Below are positions 53,525 to 61,959 of a stretch of DNA of 64,000 bases, piece after piece. A model generated the notes under the pieces. That model was not told the origin of the DNA. It made no database searches and saw only the letters and a list, made by a program, of their open reading frames with translations. This DNA is from Muribaculaceae bacterium (GTDB taxonomy: Bacteria > Bacteroidota > Bacteroidia > Bacteroidales > Muribaculaceae). Location of the stretch: NCBI GenBank assembly GCA_017621055.1, contig JAGATX010000002.1:62001-126000 (forward strand), given 5' to 3'. How positions within the stretch are numbered: position 1 is the first letter of the stretch; the number at the start of each line of letters is the position of its first letter. The translations under genes were made by a program, and so were the position numbers.

Positions 53525-53899
53525 TCAGCGGATGGCTATGACCTCTATTTCCACCAGAACGTTCTTGGGCAGGGTTCGCACGGCCACTGCCGAGCGGGCA
53601 GGGTAGGGCTCGCTGAAGGCGGCCGCATATACGCCGTTCATTGCAGCGAAATGGTTCATGTCGGCAAGGAAAACGGTGGTTTTCACCACATTGTCCATCG
53701 TCAGGCCGGCTTCGGCGAGAATAGCGCGCACGTTGGCGAGGCTCTGTGCGGTCTGGGCTTCGATACCTTCGGGAATGTTGCCGGTAGCGGGGTCGACGGG
53801 TATCTGACCGGAGGCGTAGACAAATGTGCCCGTGTCGATTGCCTGGCTGTAGGGGCCGATGGCACCGGGGGCTGCGGCGGTTGCTATTACTTTTTTCAT
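53525..53899 (-). CDS. RidA family reactive intermediate/imine deaminase
   Basis: 124 residues from MKKVIATAAAPGAIGPYSQAI; a longer open frame overlaps yihY and is not needed. Motifs: GPYSQAIDTGTFVYASGQIPVDPATG, QTAQSLANVRAILAEAGLTMDNVVKTTVFLADMNHFAAMN, PARSAVAVRTLPKNVLVEIEVIA, with the conserved Arg of RSAVAV that binds the substrate carboxylate. RidA hydrolyses reactive enamines/imines from PLP enzymes. It follows the YihY gene by 13 bases and ends the tdk run. Confidence 0.95.
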   Translation of the reverse strand: MKKVIATAAAPGAIGPYSQAIDTGTFVYASGQIPVDPATGNIPEGIEAQTAQSLANVRAILAEAGLTMDNVVKTTVFLADMNHFAAMNGVYAAAFSEPYPARSAVAVRTLPKNVLVEIEVIAIR

Positions 53900-53912
53900 T
53901 GTAGCTTGATAT

Positions 53913-55313
53913 TTAGATGGTTTTTGGTTGTTCTGTCGGTTTTTCGTGTTCATTGCCCGGAACAGGCTCGGTCAACAGCGACGACATCAGGATCGAACCC
54001 GTCAATTGGCTCATGCGGGCGGTGAGTTGTCCGTAGGTTTTCTCCACAAGCGGGAAATTGCGCGTGAAATCGGGGATGAAATTGTGCGAGCCAAGGCCAT
54101 AGTTGGCGCGGAAGAGCTGCGCGAGGGTGAATTTCGAGGGGTCGACGGCAAGCTGGAAGCCGTACTCGTCTTTCTTTTGGCCGATCATTACCCGGGAGAG
54201 TATGCCGGCGGCGCACAGCCGGTCGGTGACGTTGGTCACCAGCCGTGCCGGCAGGTCGTAGAGGTCCATAAGCTCGCGGGCGGTTACGGCGGGGTGTCCG
54301 TCGACAAAACGGCGTGTCATCACGGCGGCGATGGCTATCATGGCCTTGCCGCGGTAGTCCGGCGATATGTTGCTCACCTCCTGGTCGAGATTGAAGGCGA
54401 AGACGTTCTGCCCCGAATAGCATATGACGGCGCCGGCAAGCACAACCATCCACACCAGCTGCAGCCAGAGCAGCAGCAGCGGAACGAAGGCAAAGCTGCC
54501 GTAGATGGCGTTGTACTTGGCCACATACAGAGTGCCGGTGACAAATAGCCACTGGAGCACCAGACAGCCGGTGCCGGCTATGGCGCCGGAGATGAAGGCG
54601 TTGATGAAACGCACTCTGGTATAGGGGATGAGGATGTATACGGCGGTGAAGAACAGCCACGTCATCAGCACCGAGGCACCCTCGACGATGGCGCTCACCA
54701 CCGGCGTCATGAAGCTGAAATTGAAGATTTCGGCGAGCGTGGAACTGAGCAGTATGTGGAGGCCGCTGACGCAGATCATCAATATCGGCAGAATGAGGAG
54801 CATGGCCGTGTAGTCGCTGATTTTGCGCCACATGCTGCGGCTCTCAGGCTGGCACCATATGAGGTTGAAGGTATTCTCTACGTTGGAAATCAGCGAGATG
54901 AGGGTCCACAGCAGGAAAAGGATGCCTGCGCCGACAAAAATGCCCTCCGAGGCCTGACTCAGATAGCTCTCCACAAAGTTGACGGCATATCGGATGGCAG
55001 TGTGTTGGGCGGGAAAGAGGGCGAAGAGTTCGTCCTTGAGGACTGACTGAAAGCCGAAGCCGCGCCCTATTGCCAGCAGGAGGGCCAGGGCGGGCACTAT
55101 TGCCAGCAGTGTTCGGTAAGTCATGGCGCAGGCCTGGGTCTGTATGTCGCGGCTCATGAACGAGCGCACCGACAGGTTGAGCGTGCGCAGGATGTTGATC
55201 TTCCAGTTTCTTCGCGGGTCGCTCCATACGCCCGTAGATACGTAGTTCCACAGCGATGTCATGCGGTGGACGATACGGTCGAAGCGGTTGGCGGGTTTAG
55301 CGGAAGGTTCCAT
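53913..55313 (-). CDS. YihY/BrkB (UPF0761) family membrane protein
   Basis: 466 residues. About six membrane segments with the BrkB-type blocks AMTYRTLLAIVPALALLLAIGRGFGFQ, GAGILFLLWTLISLISNVENTFNLIW, ISDYTAMLLILPILMICVSGLHILL, FTAVYILIPYTRVRFINAFISGAIAG and WLQLVWMVVLAGAVICYSGQN. The cytoplasmic C-terminus (about 310-440) resembles a winged-helix (AVMTRRFVDGHPAVTARELMDLYDLPARLVTNVTDRLCAAGILSRV). The molecular role is unknown; earlier assignment as RNase BN was withdrawn. Thirteen-base gaps on both sides suggest a shared message. Confidence 0.92.
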   Translation of the reverse strand: MEPSAKPANRFDRIVHRMTSLWNYVSTGVWSDPRRNWKINILRTLNLSVRSFMSRDIQTQACAMTYRTLLAIVPALALLLAIGRGFGFQSVLKDELFALFPAQHTAIRYAVNFVESYLSQASEGIFVGAGILFLLWTLISLISNVENTFNLIWCQPESRSMWRKISDYTAMLLILPILMICVSGLHILLSSTLAEIFNFSFMTPVVSAIVEGASVLMTWLFFTAVYILIPYTRVRFINAFISGAIAGTGCLVLQWLFVTGTLYVAKYNAIYGSFAFVPLLLLWLQLVWMVVLAGAVICYSGQNVFAFNLDQEVSNISPDYRGKAMIAIAAVMTRRFVDGHPAVTARELMDLYDLPARLVTNVTDRLCAAGILSRVMIGQKKDEYGFQLAVDPSKFTLAQLFRANYGLGSHNFIPDFTRNFPLVEKTYGQLTARMSQLTGSILMSSLLTEPVPGNEHEKPTEQPKTI

Positions 55314-55326
55314 GCCGTAGTGATGA

Positions 55327-55842
55327 TCAGAATTCCACGCCTATGCCCCCGAAAACGGTGTAGCGGGTAATGGCGGCGTTGACAATGAGCTTGCGGTAGT
55401 TGTATACGAAGTGGATGCCGGCGTCGAAACGGTAGCTCATCTTCAGGCGTGTCTTTGGCGGGTCGTCGTCGGCGCGCAGGTGCGCGTCTTCCATGTCATA
55501 TACTATTTTTCCTCTGGCGGCGGTGCCGACCACGGGTATCACGCGGAAATTGCGGGTTACAGGCAGCTGATATCCCAACTGCACCATTGCCGATGCTGTG
55601 TTTTTGCCGCTGGGCCTTGTGCCGTCGGGGAGTTTGCAGGTACCCACACCGCCGATGGTGATGTGCACGCCGTAGACCGTCACGCCGAAGCCCATGACAG
55701 CAACATCGCTGTCGAAATGATAGCCGGCGTTGGCGCTGACATTAATGCGCTCGCGGTTTACTTCGCGGAATGGCCACCACTCGGTGGCGCCGGCGCCGGC
55801 GAGGCTGCATATTAATAATATAAGGAGCAGGGTGTGTCGCAT
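55327..55842 (-). CDS. Small secreted, probably barrel-like protein of unknown function
   Basis: 171 residues from the ATG at 55842, giving the signal peptide MRHTLLLILLICSLAGAGA. No family recognised. The mature part alternates polar and hydrophobic positions (RINVSANAGYHFDSDVAVMGFGVTVYGVHITIGG; SAMVQLGYQLPVTRNFRVIPVVGTAARG; RLKMSYRFDAGIHFVYNYRKLIVNAAITRYTVFGGIGVEF) and ends in Phe, as outer-membrane beta barrels do; eight strands would fit. It sits 28 bases after the DUF3108 gene, which hints at an envelope role. Confidence 0.75.
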   Translation of the reverse strand: MRHTLLLILLICSLAGAGATEWWPFREVNRERINVSANAGYHFDSDVAVMGFGVTVYGVHITIGGVGTCKLPDGTRPSGKNTASAMVQLGYQLPVTRNFRVIPVVGTAARGKIVYDMEDAHLRADDDPPKTRLKMSYRFDAGIHFVYNYRKLIVNAAITRYTVFGGIGVEF

Positions 55843-55870
55843 GTGGGTTATGGTGAGGGGAGAGGGTGTG

Positions 55871-56656
55871 TCAGCGGGCAAGCACGCAGCGCACTTTGCC
55901 CACCGGCAGCTTGCCTTCGAGTTTGAGGGGCGTGCGGTCGGCCGATGTGGCTATCCATGCGTCCATGTCGTCGGAGCTCTTTCGTCCGCCGCCGCTGGTG
56001 AAGATGAAGCGCACGTGGTATGCGGGGCTTTCGCCGCGCACGCTCTCCACATTGTCGATGCCCAGGTATCGGATTGTGAGCAGTTCCTTCTGTTTGCCGG
56101 AGAAGATGTCGATGCTCTCGGTCTGACCGGGCGTCCAGTCCTGGAAAGGCAGCGACCGCATGTAGTAGAACGAAGTGAGCATGTCGACGGCGCGGTTCTC
56201 GGCTGTCATCTCGCGCTGTTCGTCGATGTGGAGCACATCGCGCTTGAACACCCGGCGGGTGCATATTCCCCGCACGGTGCCGGCCTCCGAGTAATCGTAA
56301 GCCACCACATCGTGCTTGTGCTCGTTGCCCTCGTGGGCTATTTTTTCGTAATACAGAGGCGTGAAGTTCTCGTATGTCATACGCCCTATCAGGGTGTCGC
56401 GCACCTTGTAAATTCTGTCGGCCCATGGTGCTGAATGTGCTGTCAGGCGGGCATGGTACATATCCGGTCCGTGCTGGAGGCTCAGCGTGGCCTCGCCGGC
56501 TTTTTTGTTGATGAGTCCCCACTTGAACATCACGTTGTAATGGAGTGTCTCCGCGGGGAGAGTGACGCCGGAACGTTCGTGGTTGCGGGCAGCGGCGGCG
56601 GCCGGCATGCCGAGCAGCAGGGCTATCAGTATTATTCGGAAGATGACAGAACGCAT
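55871..56656 (-). CDS. DUF3108 domain secreted protein
   Basis: 261 residues from MRSVIFRIILIALLLGMPAAAAA (signal peptide). The DUF3108 pattern is visible: VTLPAETLHYNVMFKWGLINKKAGEATLSLQ (about 30-60), HDVVAYDYSEAGTVRGICTRR, VDMLTSFYYMRSLPFQDWTPGQTESIDIFSGKQKELLTIRYLG. The C-terminal WIATSADRTPLKLEGKLPVGKVRCVL is typical. Family role unknown; proteins of this type are found in the periplasm and often near envelope genes. Gaps of 37 and 28 bases to its neighbours. Confidence 0.9.
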   Translation of the reverse strand: MRSVIFRIILIALLLGMPAAAAARNHERSGVTLPAETLHYNVMFKWGLINKKAGEATLSLQHGPDMYHARLTAHSAPWADRIYKVRDTLIGRMTYENFTPLYYEKIAHEGNEHKHDVVAYDYSEAGTVRGICTRRVFKRDVLHIDEQREMTAENRAVDMLTSFYYMRSLPFQDWTPGQTESIDIFSGKQKELLTIRYLGIDNVESVRGESPAYHVRFIFTSGGGRKSSDDMDAWIATSADRTPLKLEGKLPVGKVRCVLAR

Positions 56657-56693
56657 AGTGTGCTGAAACAAAGGGGTTGACTGCGGGGCTTTG

Positions 56694-57143
56694 TCAGCCG
56701 CCGGCGGGAATTTTGATACAAAGTTTCCGATGGTTTCCCAGCCCTATGTTCGGGGCGTGGGCATCGGCGGGAAAGAATATGGCCATCTGCCCCACTTTGA
56801 CGTGGAGGAGACTGTGGGCGGCATCGCCCCAGAAAGCGATGTCGGAGTCGGCGTCGTAGGCCGCACGCTCGTGGCGCAAGGTGCCGGCGGGGGCCCAGCC
56901 TATCGTTTCGGTGCCTTTGAGGGGCACGTGGATGTCAATGAACTGCCGGTGTGTTTCGAGGGTGGCGGCTTCGCGCGGTCTCAGTGCCGGCTCTTCAAAC
57001 TTAACAACCACACCCCTGCCAATGTTTAGCTCGCCGGCGCTGAAATCGGCGGCGTTGAAGGCGCGCAGCCACTGCAGGGCGTGGGCCAGTGTTGCCGAAA
57101 TAGGTTCGTAAGTATCGGAATCGTCGATGCGACAGAGTATCAT
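56694..57143 (-). CDS. YhcH/YjgK/YiaL family (DUF386) protein
   Basis: 149 residues from MILCRIDDSDTYEPISATLAHALQWLRAFNA; the longer open frame upstream overlaps tdk and is rejected. Motifs: REAATLETHRQFIDIHVPLKGTETIGW and QMAIFFPADAHAPNIG plus RKLCIKIP, with metal-binding residues H and E (LETHRQFIDIH; DAHAP). Cupin-fold proteins of this family include sugar-processing enzymes and the biofilm protein TabA (YjgK). The substrate here is unknown. It follows tdk by 52 bases. Confidence 0.92.
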   Translation of the reverse strand: MILCRIDDSDTYEPISATLAHALQWLRAFNAADFSAGELNIGRGVVVKFEEPALRPREAATLETHRQFIDIHVPLKGTETIGWAPAGTLRHERAAYDADSDIAFWGDAAHSLLHVKVGQMAIFFPADAHAPNIGLGNHRKLCIKIPAGG

Positions 57144-57195
57144 TATATTTGTTTTTTTGAATTTCGAGAGGTTATGGGATTGTGTGGAGGGCGGG

Positions 57196-57849
57196 TCACA
57201 GGGCGCCGGCGGTGTCGTCATCGTCGAATTCCAGGGGCAATTCGGCACGTTTGGCCTGCTCTATGCGCTTGCGGCGCCAGCAGCGGCGGCACACGGCCAC
57301 ATAGCGGTCGTTACCTCCAATCTCCACCTGGGCGCCCTCGCTCAGGATGTTGCCCTGGGCGTCGATACGGGCGTTGATAATGGTTTTGTGTCCGCAGTTG
57401 CAGGTGCTCTTTATCTCGTCGATAGTGTCGGCGATCTCGAACAGACGGCGCGACCCCTCGAAGAGGTGGCTCTTGAAGTCGGTGCGCAGGCCGTAGCACA
57501 CAACGTTGCTGCCGATATCGTCGACGATGCGCGACAGCTGGTCTACCTGTGCTTCTGTGAGGAACTGCGCCTCATCGATAAGGTACCAGTCCACAATCCG
57601 GCCTTCGGTTCGGTAAAGGTCGCGGGCGAATTCGTAGAGGTTGGTGTTCTGGTATATCCATCGGCACTGCCGCTCTATGCCTATGCGGCTGCGTATCACG
57701 TTCGTAGCCTCGCGGGTATCGATAACGGGTTTGAGACACATGTAGTCCACGTGTCGTTCCTCAAAGTTGTAGGCCGTGGTGAGCAGCAGGGCTGTTTTGG
57801 CCGAGCCCATGGTGCCGTAGCGGAAATATAGTTTGCCTTTTCTGTACAT
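57196..57849 (-). CDS. tdk: Thymidine kinase
   Basis: 217 residues from MYRKGKLYFRYGTMGSAKTALLL. The P-loop region aligns with E. coli Tdk position for position (YGTMGSAKTALLL against YSAMNAGKSTALL), except that the P-loop Gly before Lys is Ala. Further family blocks: YLIDEAQFLTEAQVDQLSRI (Walker B and catalytic Glu in DEAQF), VCYGLRTDFKSHLFEGSRRLFEIAD, and two Cys pairs, CNCGHK and CRRCW, of the zinc lobe. It phosphorylates thymidine for salvage. First gene of a six-gene run with a candidate promoter upstream. Confidence 0.93.
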   Translation of the reverse strand: MYRKGKLYFRYGTMGSAKTALLLTTAYNFEERHVDYMCLKPVIDTREATNVIRSRIGIERQCRWIYQNTNLYEFARDLYRTEGRIVDWYLIDEAQFLTEAQVDQLSRIVDDIGSNVVCYGLRTDFKSHLFEGSRRLFEIADTIDEIKSTCNCGHKTIINARIDAQGNILSEGAQVEIGGNDRYVAVCRRCWRRKRIEQAKRAELPLEFDDDDTAGAL

Positions 57850-57900
57850 ATCAAGAGCGGAGTATTGCCCGGCAAGGGGTGAGATGCCGTGCACGCGTGG

Positions 57901-57933
57901 ACAAAATTAGGCAAAAAAGCCCGAACGGCCAAG
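57901..57933 (-). promoter_or_regulatory. Promoter for the tdk run
   Basis: Minus strand: CTTG (57933-57930, one mismatch to TTTG), 20 bases, TAATTTTGT (57909-57901). About 50 bases before the tdk ATG. Confidence 0.55.
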
Positions 57934-57960
57934 CCGCGGCACCAAAAAAAGAAAAAGAAA

Positions 57961-57985
57961 ACTCCCGGCCGCGCGGGCCGGGAGT
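57961..57985 (-). terminator. Terminator of pfp
   Basis: ACTCCCGGCC (57961-57970) and GGCCGGGAGT (57976-57985) form a perfect stem, and the minus strand continues TTTTCTTTTTC. It stands 93 bases after the pfp stop and just before the tdk promoter. Confidence 0.85.
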
Positions 57986-58053
57986 GCAAACTGAGATTCG
58001 GGTATTTACGCCCGGCATAGCCGTTGACAGCCGCCGCAGCGTATTAATTATTG

Positions 58054-58074
58054 TGCATTATGCATTATGCATTG
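58054..58074. repeat. Three 7-base tandem repeats (TGCATTA-like)
   Basis: TGCATTA TGCATTA TGCATTG lie directly after the pfp stop codon. AT-rich, with potential to slip. No function visible. Confidence 0.6.
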
Positions 58075-58077
58075 TGC

Positions 58078-59727
58078 TTACTTATCGAGGTGTTCGTACT
58101 TGAGGGTCATCGAGGGCTGGTCGCAAACCTCGGAGGGGCCGAAGTACTGGATAGGGCCGGGATATATGTAGCAGGTGTTATGCGCCCAGTCATCGCGCAG
58201 AGAGGCGAATTTGCGGAAGGGGGCACCGTCGAGGCGCACGAGGGCTTTCTGTATCACGGGTTTGTCTTCGGCGTTTCGGCGCTCGATGTTCATCATCATG
58301 GTGATGGGTATGCCGCCGGGAATCCACTGCACGGCAGGTTTCACCAGATTGCGCACGGCCGACATATATCCGGTGACGCCGGCGTTGATGAGAGCGGCGG
58401 CGTTATAGCCCAGCGAGTAGCAGTAGTCGGCGTCGAAGTTGGAGGGGTCGGCGCAGCGGCCTTCGTAGCCGAAGAAGTGGTGGAGGGGCGAGAACTTTCC
58501 GCCGGCAGCCTTGAAGTCGGCGTTGGCTGCGAGTTTTGCGGCCACCAGTTCGCTGAGGAGCTTCTCGGTTTCTATGAGCGATACCTGCACGTTTCCGTGG
58601 GGGTCGCGGTCGAGCATGAGCTGGCGTGCCACGCTCTCGGGGAGTTTCTGCAGGGCAGCCACATTTGCGGCGTCGAGGTTGCCGAGGATGAAGGCTGTGA
58701 GTTCTTCCTCGTTCATGGCGGCTACCTTGTCCTTGTTCGCGCCGAGCAGTTCGTTGAGCTCGCGGATGAGTTTCTTATATTCGGGAATGAATTCGATGAG
58801 GCCTTCGGGGATGAGGACGGTGCCGAAGTTGTTGCCGTCGGCGGCGCGCGAGGCAACGATGCCGGCAATATAGTCCACGATCTGGTCGAGGCTCATGCCG
58901 TTCTGCTCCACTTCTTCGGAGATTATGCAGATATTGGGCTGGGTCTGCAGTGCGCATTCCAGGGCGATGTGGCTTGCCGAGCGGCCCATAAGCTTGATGA
59001 AGTGCCAGTACTTCTTTGCGGAGTTACAGTCACGCTGTATGTTGCCGATAACCTCGGAGTAAACCTTCGTGGCGGTGTCGAAGCCGAAGGATGTCTCGAT
59101 CTGAGCGTTCTTGAGGTCGCCGTCGATGGTCTTGGGACAGCCAATCACCTGGATGCCGGTGTTCTTTTCCTTATAATATTCGGCCAGGATGGCGGCGTTG
59201 GTGTTGGAGTCGTCGCCGCCGATAATCACCAGGGCGGTGATGCCCAGCTCGCGGAGGATCTCGAGGCCTTTTTCGAACTGGTCAACCTTTTCGAGCTTTG
59301 TGCGGCCGGAACCGATGATGTCGAAGCCGCCGGTGTTGCGGTATTCGTTGATTATGGGAGCGGTGAGCTCTATATATTTATGATCCACGAGACCGCCGGG
59401 GCCCATGAGGAAGCCGAACAGGCGCGAGTCGCGGTGTATTTTCTTGATGCCGTCAAAAAGACCGCAGATAACGTTGTGACCGCCGGGGGCCTGGCCGCCC
59501 GAGAGTATCACGCCCACGTTGAGGGGCTTGCCGGCAACGGGGTTGGGGTTCTTTTCAAAACGAATTTCGGGAAGACCGTAGGTGTTGGGGAAGAGCTGGC
59601 GTATGGCAGCCTGATCGGCTACTGATTCTGTGGGACGTCCTTCAACTACCTTTACGGGTCCTTGAAGAGCAATGGGAAGCTTGGGCTGGTAGGCCGCGCG
59701 TGCTTTCTGTAATGCGCTTTTTTTCAT
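58078..59727 (-). CDS. pfp: Diphosphate-dependent phosphofructokinase
   Basis: 549 residues, the long form of PPi-PFK (plant-beta-like). Motifs: [56 protein letters not shown] (GGDDS, the Asp that favours PPi over ATP), [12 protein letters not shown] (PKTIDGD with catalytic Asp), [35 protein letters not shown]. It converts fructose-6-phosphate and PPi to fructose-1,6-bisphosphate and Pi reversibly. Single-gene unit. The terminator follows after 92 bases. Confidence 0.97.
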   Translation of the reverse strand: MKKSALQKARAAYQPKLPIALQGPVKVVEGRPTESVADQAAIRQLFPNTYGLPEIRFEKNPNPVAGKPLNVGVILSGGQAPGGHNVICGLFDGIKKIHRDSRLFGFLMGPGGLVDHKYIELTAPIINEYRNTGGFDIIGSGRTKLEKVDQFEKGLEILRELGITALVIIGGDDSNTNAAILAEYYKEKNTGIQVIGCPKTIDGDLKNAQIETSFGFDTATKVYSEVIGNIQRDCNSAKKYWHFIKLMGRSASHIALECALQTQPNICIISEEVEQNGMSLDQIVDYIAGIVASRAADGNNFGTVLIPEGLIEFIPEYKKLIRELNELLGANKDKVAAMNEEELTAFILGNLDAANVAALQKLPESVARQLMLDRDPHGNVQVSLIETEKLLSELVAAKLAANADFKAAGGKFSPLHHFFGYEGRCADPSNFDADYCYSLGYNAAALINAGVTGYMSAVRNLVKPAVQWIPGGIPITMMMNIERRNAEDKPVIQKALVRLDGAPFRKFASLRDDWAHNTCYIYPGPIQYFGPSEVCDQPSMTLKYEHLDK

Positions 59728-59776
59728 TGTGAAATGTGTATGGATCGTAGTTTTGATTTACGTGTGGTAATTTTCT

Positions 59777-59785
59777 GCAAAGTAA
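59777..59785 (-). promoter_or_regulatory. Candidate -7 box for pfp
   Basis: TTACTTTGC on the minus strand, one mismatch at a fixed base to TAnnTTTGC, about 50 bases upstream of the pfp ATG. Confidence 0.4.
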
Positions 59786-59869
59786 TAAAAAAAAGTTGAC
59801 AAAACAGCTTTTCGAAATGTGAATAAGTGTTGCGAGGGCTTGATGCGACGCCTATTTTTTTGCCGCACG

Positions 59870-59902
59870 CTTGCATACTATGTTCAAAAGCCTTAATTTT
59901 GC
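59870..59902 (+). promoter_or_regulatory. Promoter for the lipoprotein-pepT-miaA run
   Basis: CTTG (59870-59873, one mismatch to TTTG), 20 bases, TAATTTTGC (59894-59902). The ATG at 59945 is about 40 bases downstream of the predicted start. Confidence 0.6.
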
Positions 59903-59944
59903 GGCACAACGCCCCGAACAACTAATCGATATATCCAGGATATA

Positions 59945-60724
59945 ATGAAAAAGACATTCCTTATTGCCGCCGCGCTGATAGCGGTGCTGTTGGGTTCCTG
60001 TACCGACAAGGGCCCGTCGCCTCTGGTAGAGCAGGCCGAGCGTCTGCAGAGTGAACTGACGCCGTTGGCTGCCGACAGCCCCATGTACCTTGACTCCATC
60101 AAGGTCAGCTATGCCGACGCGGCGATGACAGTGGCCATCTCGTTCGCCGACCCTGCTGTCAACCCTGACGATTACTCTCAGGCTCTCGTGGAGTATGTGG
60201 TCGCCCAATATCTCAAGGCCCATCCGGGAGCCGGACTCGATGCCGTGCTCAATGGTCTGAGCGACGAGGACGGCGCTCTCGACATAGTGCTCACGGGCCG
60301 CAGCGGCAGCTCCCGCACATACACCATAGGGCATCGGCGCCTCAAGCAGCTTTACCGCCAGCGCCCCATGGAGCTGAACTTCAACGAAGTGAAGAACAAT
60401 GTGGCCTCACTTATGGCCGCACGCTGCAACGCCTACCGCCTTGGCGTCAACGCCACCGACGCCACCTTTGCCATCGACGGCGGCTTTGCCCAGTATACGC
60501 TCACCTTCGCGTCGGCGTCGGCATTCTCCAACCAGACCCAGGGCAGCATTCTGGGCCGATATCTGCCGGGTCTGCGCGAACAGTACGAGAACTACGGTGC
60601 CTGCCGCCCCATGATAGAGGAGCTGCTCCGCAGCCTCGGCATCGACGGTTATCGTTTTATCTACACCACCCCCGACGGCAGCGAGTCGAAGCGTGCCGCC
60701 GCCCCCTGGCGTTCGCTTAACTGA
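59945..60724 (+). CDS. Lipoprotein of unknown function
   Basis: 259 residues. MKKTFLIAAALIAVLLGSCTDKGPSP is a clear lipoprotein signal with the lipobox LLGSC (Cys near 19). The body has two similar-looking halves that each begin with a hydrophobic strand and continue through an acidic helix (MTVAISFADPAVNPDDYSQALVEYVVAQYLKAH; FAQYTLTFASASAFSNQTQGSILGRYLPGLREQY), then IDGYRFIYTTPDG. I do not recognise the family. It is 8 bases before pepT and shares its promoter. Confidence 0.8.
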   Translation: MKKTFLIAAALIAVLLGSCTDKGPSPLVEQAERLQSELTPLAADSPMYLDSIKVSYADAAMTVAISFADPAVNPDDYSQALVEYVVAQYLKAHPGAGLDAVLNGLSDEDGALDIVLTGRSGSSRTYTIGHRRLKQLYRQRPMELNFNEVKNNVASLMAARCNAYRLGVNATDATFAIDGGFAQYTLTFASASAFSNQTQGSILGRYLPGLREQYENYGACRPMIEELLRSLGIDGYRFIYTTPDGSESKRAAAPWRSLN

Positions 60725-60732
60725 CCTGAACC

Positions 60733-61959
60733 ATGAATATAGTAGACCGTTTTCTGAATTACGTCAAGTTCGACACGCAGAGCGACGAACTTACGAATAT
60801 GACGCCGAGCACACCTGGACAGATGGTGTTCGCGCGTCGCCTCAAAGAAGAACTCGAGGCCATGGGCCTCACAGAGATAACGCTTGACGACAATGGCTAT
60901 CTTATGGCCACGTTGCCCGCTAATACCGACGCGGCAGTGCCCACCGTAGGTTTCATAGCTCATCTGGACACCAGCCCGGACATGAGCGGCCGCCACGTCA
61001 ACCCGCGCATTGTCAGCGCCTACGACGGCGGCGACATCGTGCTGAACGAGGCGGCGAACATCGTGCTGTCGCCGCGCGATTTCCCCGAACTGCTCGACTA
61101 TAAAGGCCAGGACCTCATAGTTACCGACGGCAACACCCTGCTGGGCGCCGACGACAAGGCCGGCATCGCCGAGATCATATCCGCCGTCGACTATCTTATG
61201 CATCATCCCGAAATCAAGCACGGCAAAATCCGCATAGCCTTCAATCCCGACGAGGAGATAGGACTGGGTGCCCATAAATTCGATGTTCAACAGTTCGGCT
61301 GCGACTGGGCATATACCATGGATGGAGGCGCCGTCGGCGAACTCGAATTCGAGAATTTCAACGCCGCCGTGGCAAAGGTTACCTTCGCCGGCCGCAACGT
61401 GCACCCCGGATACGCCAAGCACAAGATGGTGAACTCAATGCGCATTGCCAACCAGTTCATCATCATGCTGCCGCGCTGGGAAACGCCCGAGCACACCGAG
61501 GACTACGAAGGTTTCTATCACCTTGTGTCGATGGAAGGCACCGTGGAGAAAACAGTGCTGACATATATAGTCCGCGACCACGACCGCGACCGCTTTGAGC
61601 GCCGCAAAAAGGAGCTGGAGCACCTCGCCCGCAAAATAAACCACGAGTTTCCGGATTGCTGCACCCTTGAAATCAAGGATCAGTACTACAACATGCGCGA
61701 GAAAATCGAGCCGGTGATGCACGTTATCGACATTGCCGAGGAGGCCATGCGCCGCAGCGGCGTGGTACCCAAAGTACAACCCATACGCGGCGGCACAGAC
61801 GGTGCTCAGCTCTCGTTCAAGGGCTTGCCGTGCCCGAACATATTTGCCGGAGGCCTCAACTTCCACGGCCGCTATGAGTTTGTGCCCATACCGTCGATGG
61901 AGAAGGCCTGCGCCGTAGTTGTGGAGATTGCCCGTCTGGTGGCGGGAATGACCCGTTGA
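60733..61959 (+). CDS. pepT: Peptidase T (tripeptide aminopeptidase)
   Basis: 408 residues, M20 family. Metal ligands appear in [13 protein letters not shown] (H and D), [14 protein letters not shown] (bridging Asp) and [15 protein letters not shown] (catalytic Glu pair); [17 protein letters not shown] gives the C-terminal His. Further blocks: [33 protein letters not shown]. It cuts the N-terminal residue from tripeptides in the cytoplasm with two zinc ions. It lies 8 bases after the lipoprotein gene and overlaps the miaA start. Confidence 0.97.
   Translation: MNIVDRFLNYVKFDTQSDELTNMTPSTPGQMVFARRLKEELEAMGLTEITLDDNGYLMATLPANTDAAVPTVGFIAHLDTSPDMSGRHVNPRIVSAYDGGDIVLNEAANIVLSPRDFPELLDYKGQDLIVTDGNTLLGADDKAGIAEIISAVDYLMHHPEIKHGKIRIAFNPDEEIGLGAHKFDVQQFGCDWAYTMDGGAVGELEFENFNAAVAKVTFAGRNVHPGYAKHKMVNSMRIANQFIIMLPRWETPEHTEDYEGFYHLVSMEGTVEKTVLTYIVRDHDRDRFERRKKELEHLARKINHEFPDCCTLEIKDQYYNMREKIEPVMHVIDIAEEAMRRSGVVPKVQPIRGGTDGAQLSFKGLPCPNIFAGGLNFHGRYEFVPIPSMEKACAVVVEIARLVAGMTR

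Noticed and set aside
53980..54000. T-loop-like sequence (GGATCGAACCC) suggesting a tRNA on the minus strand
   Set aside because: It is inside the YihY coding frame and no cloverleaf can be drawn around it.
58051..59625. A 524-codon open frame antisense to pfp
   Set aside because: Shadow of pfp; all PPi-PFK motifs are on the minus strand.
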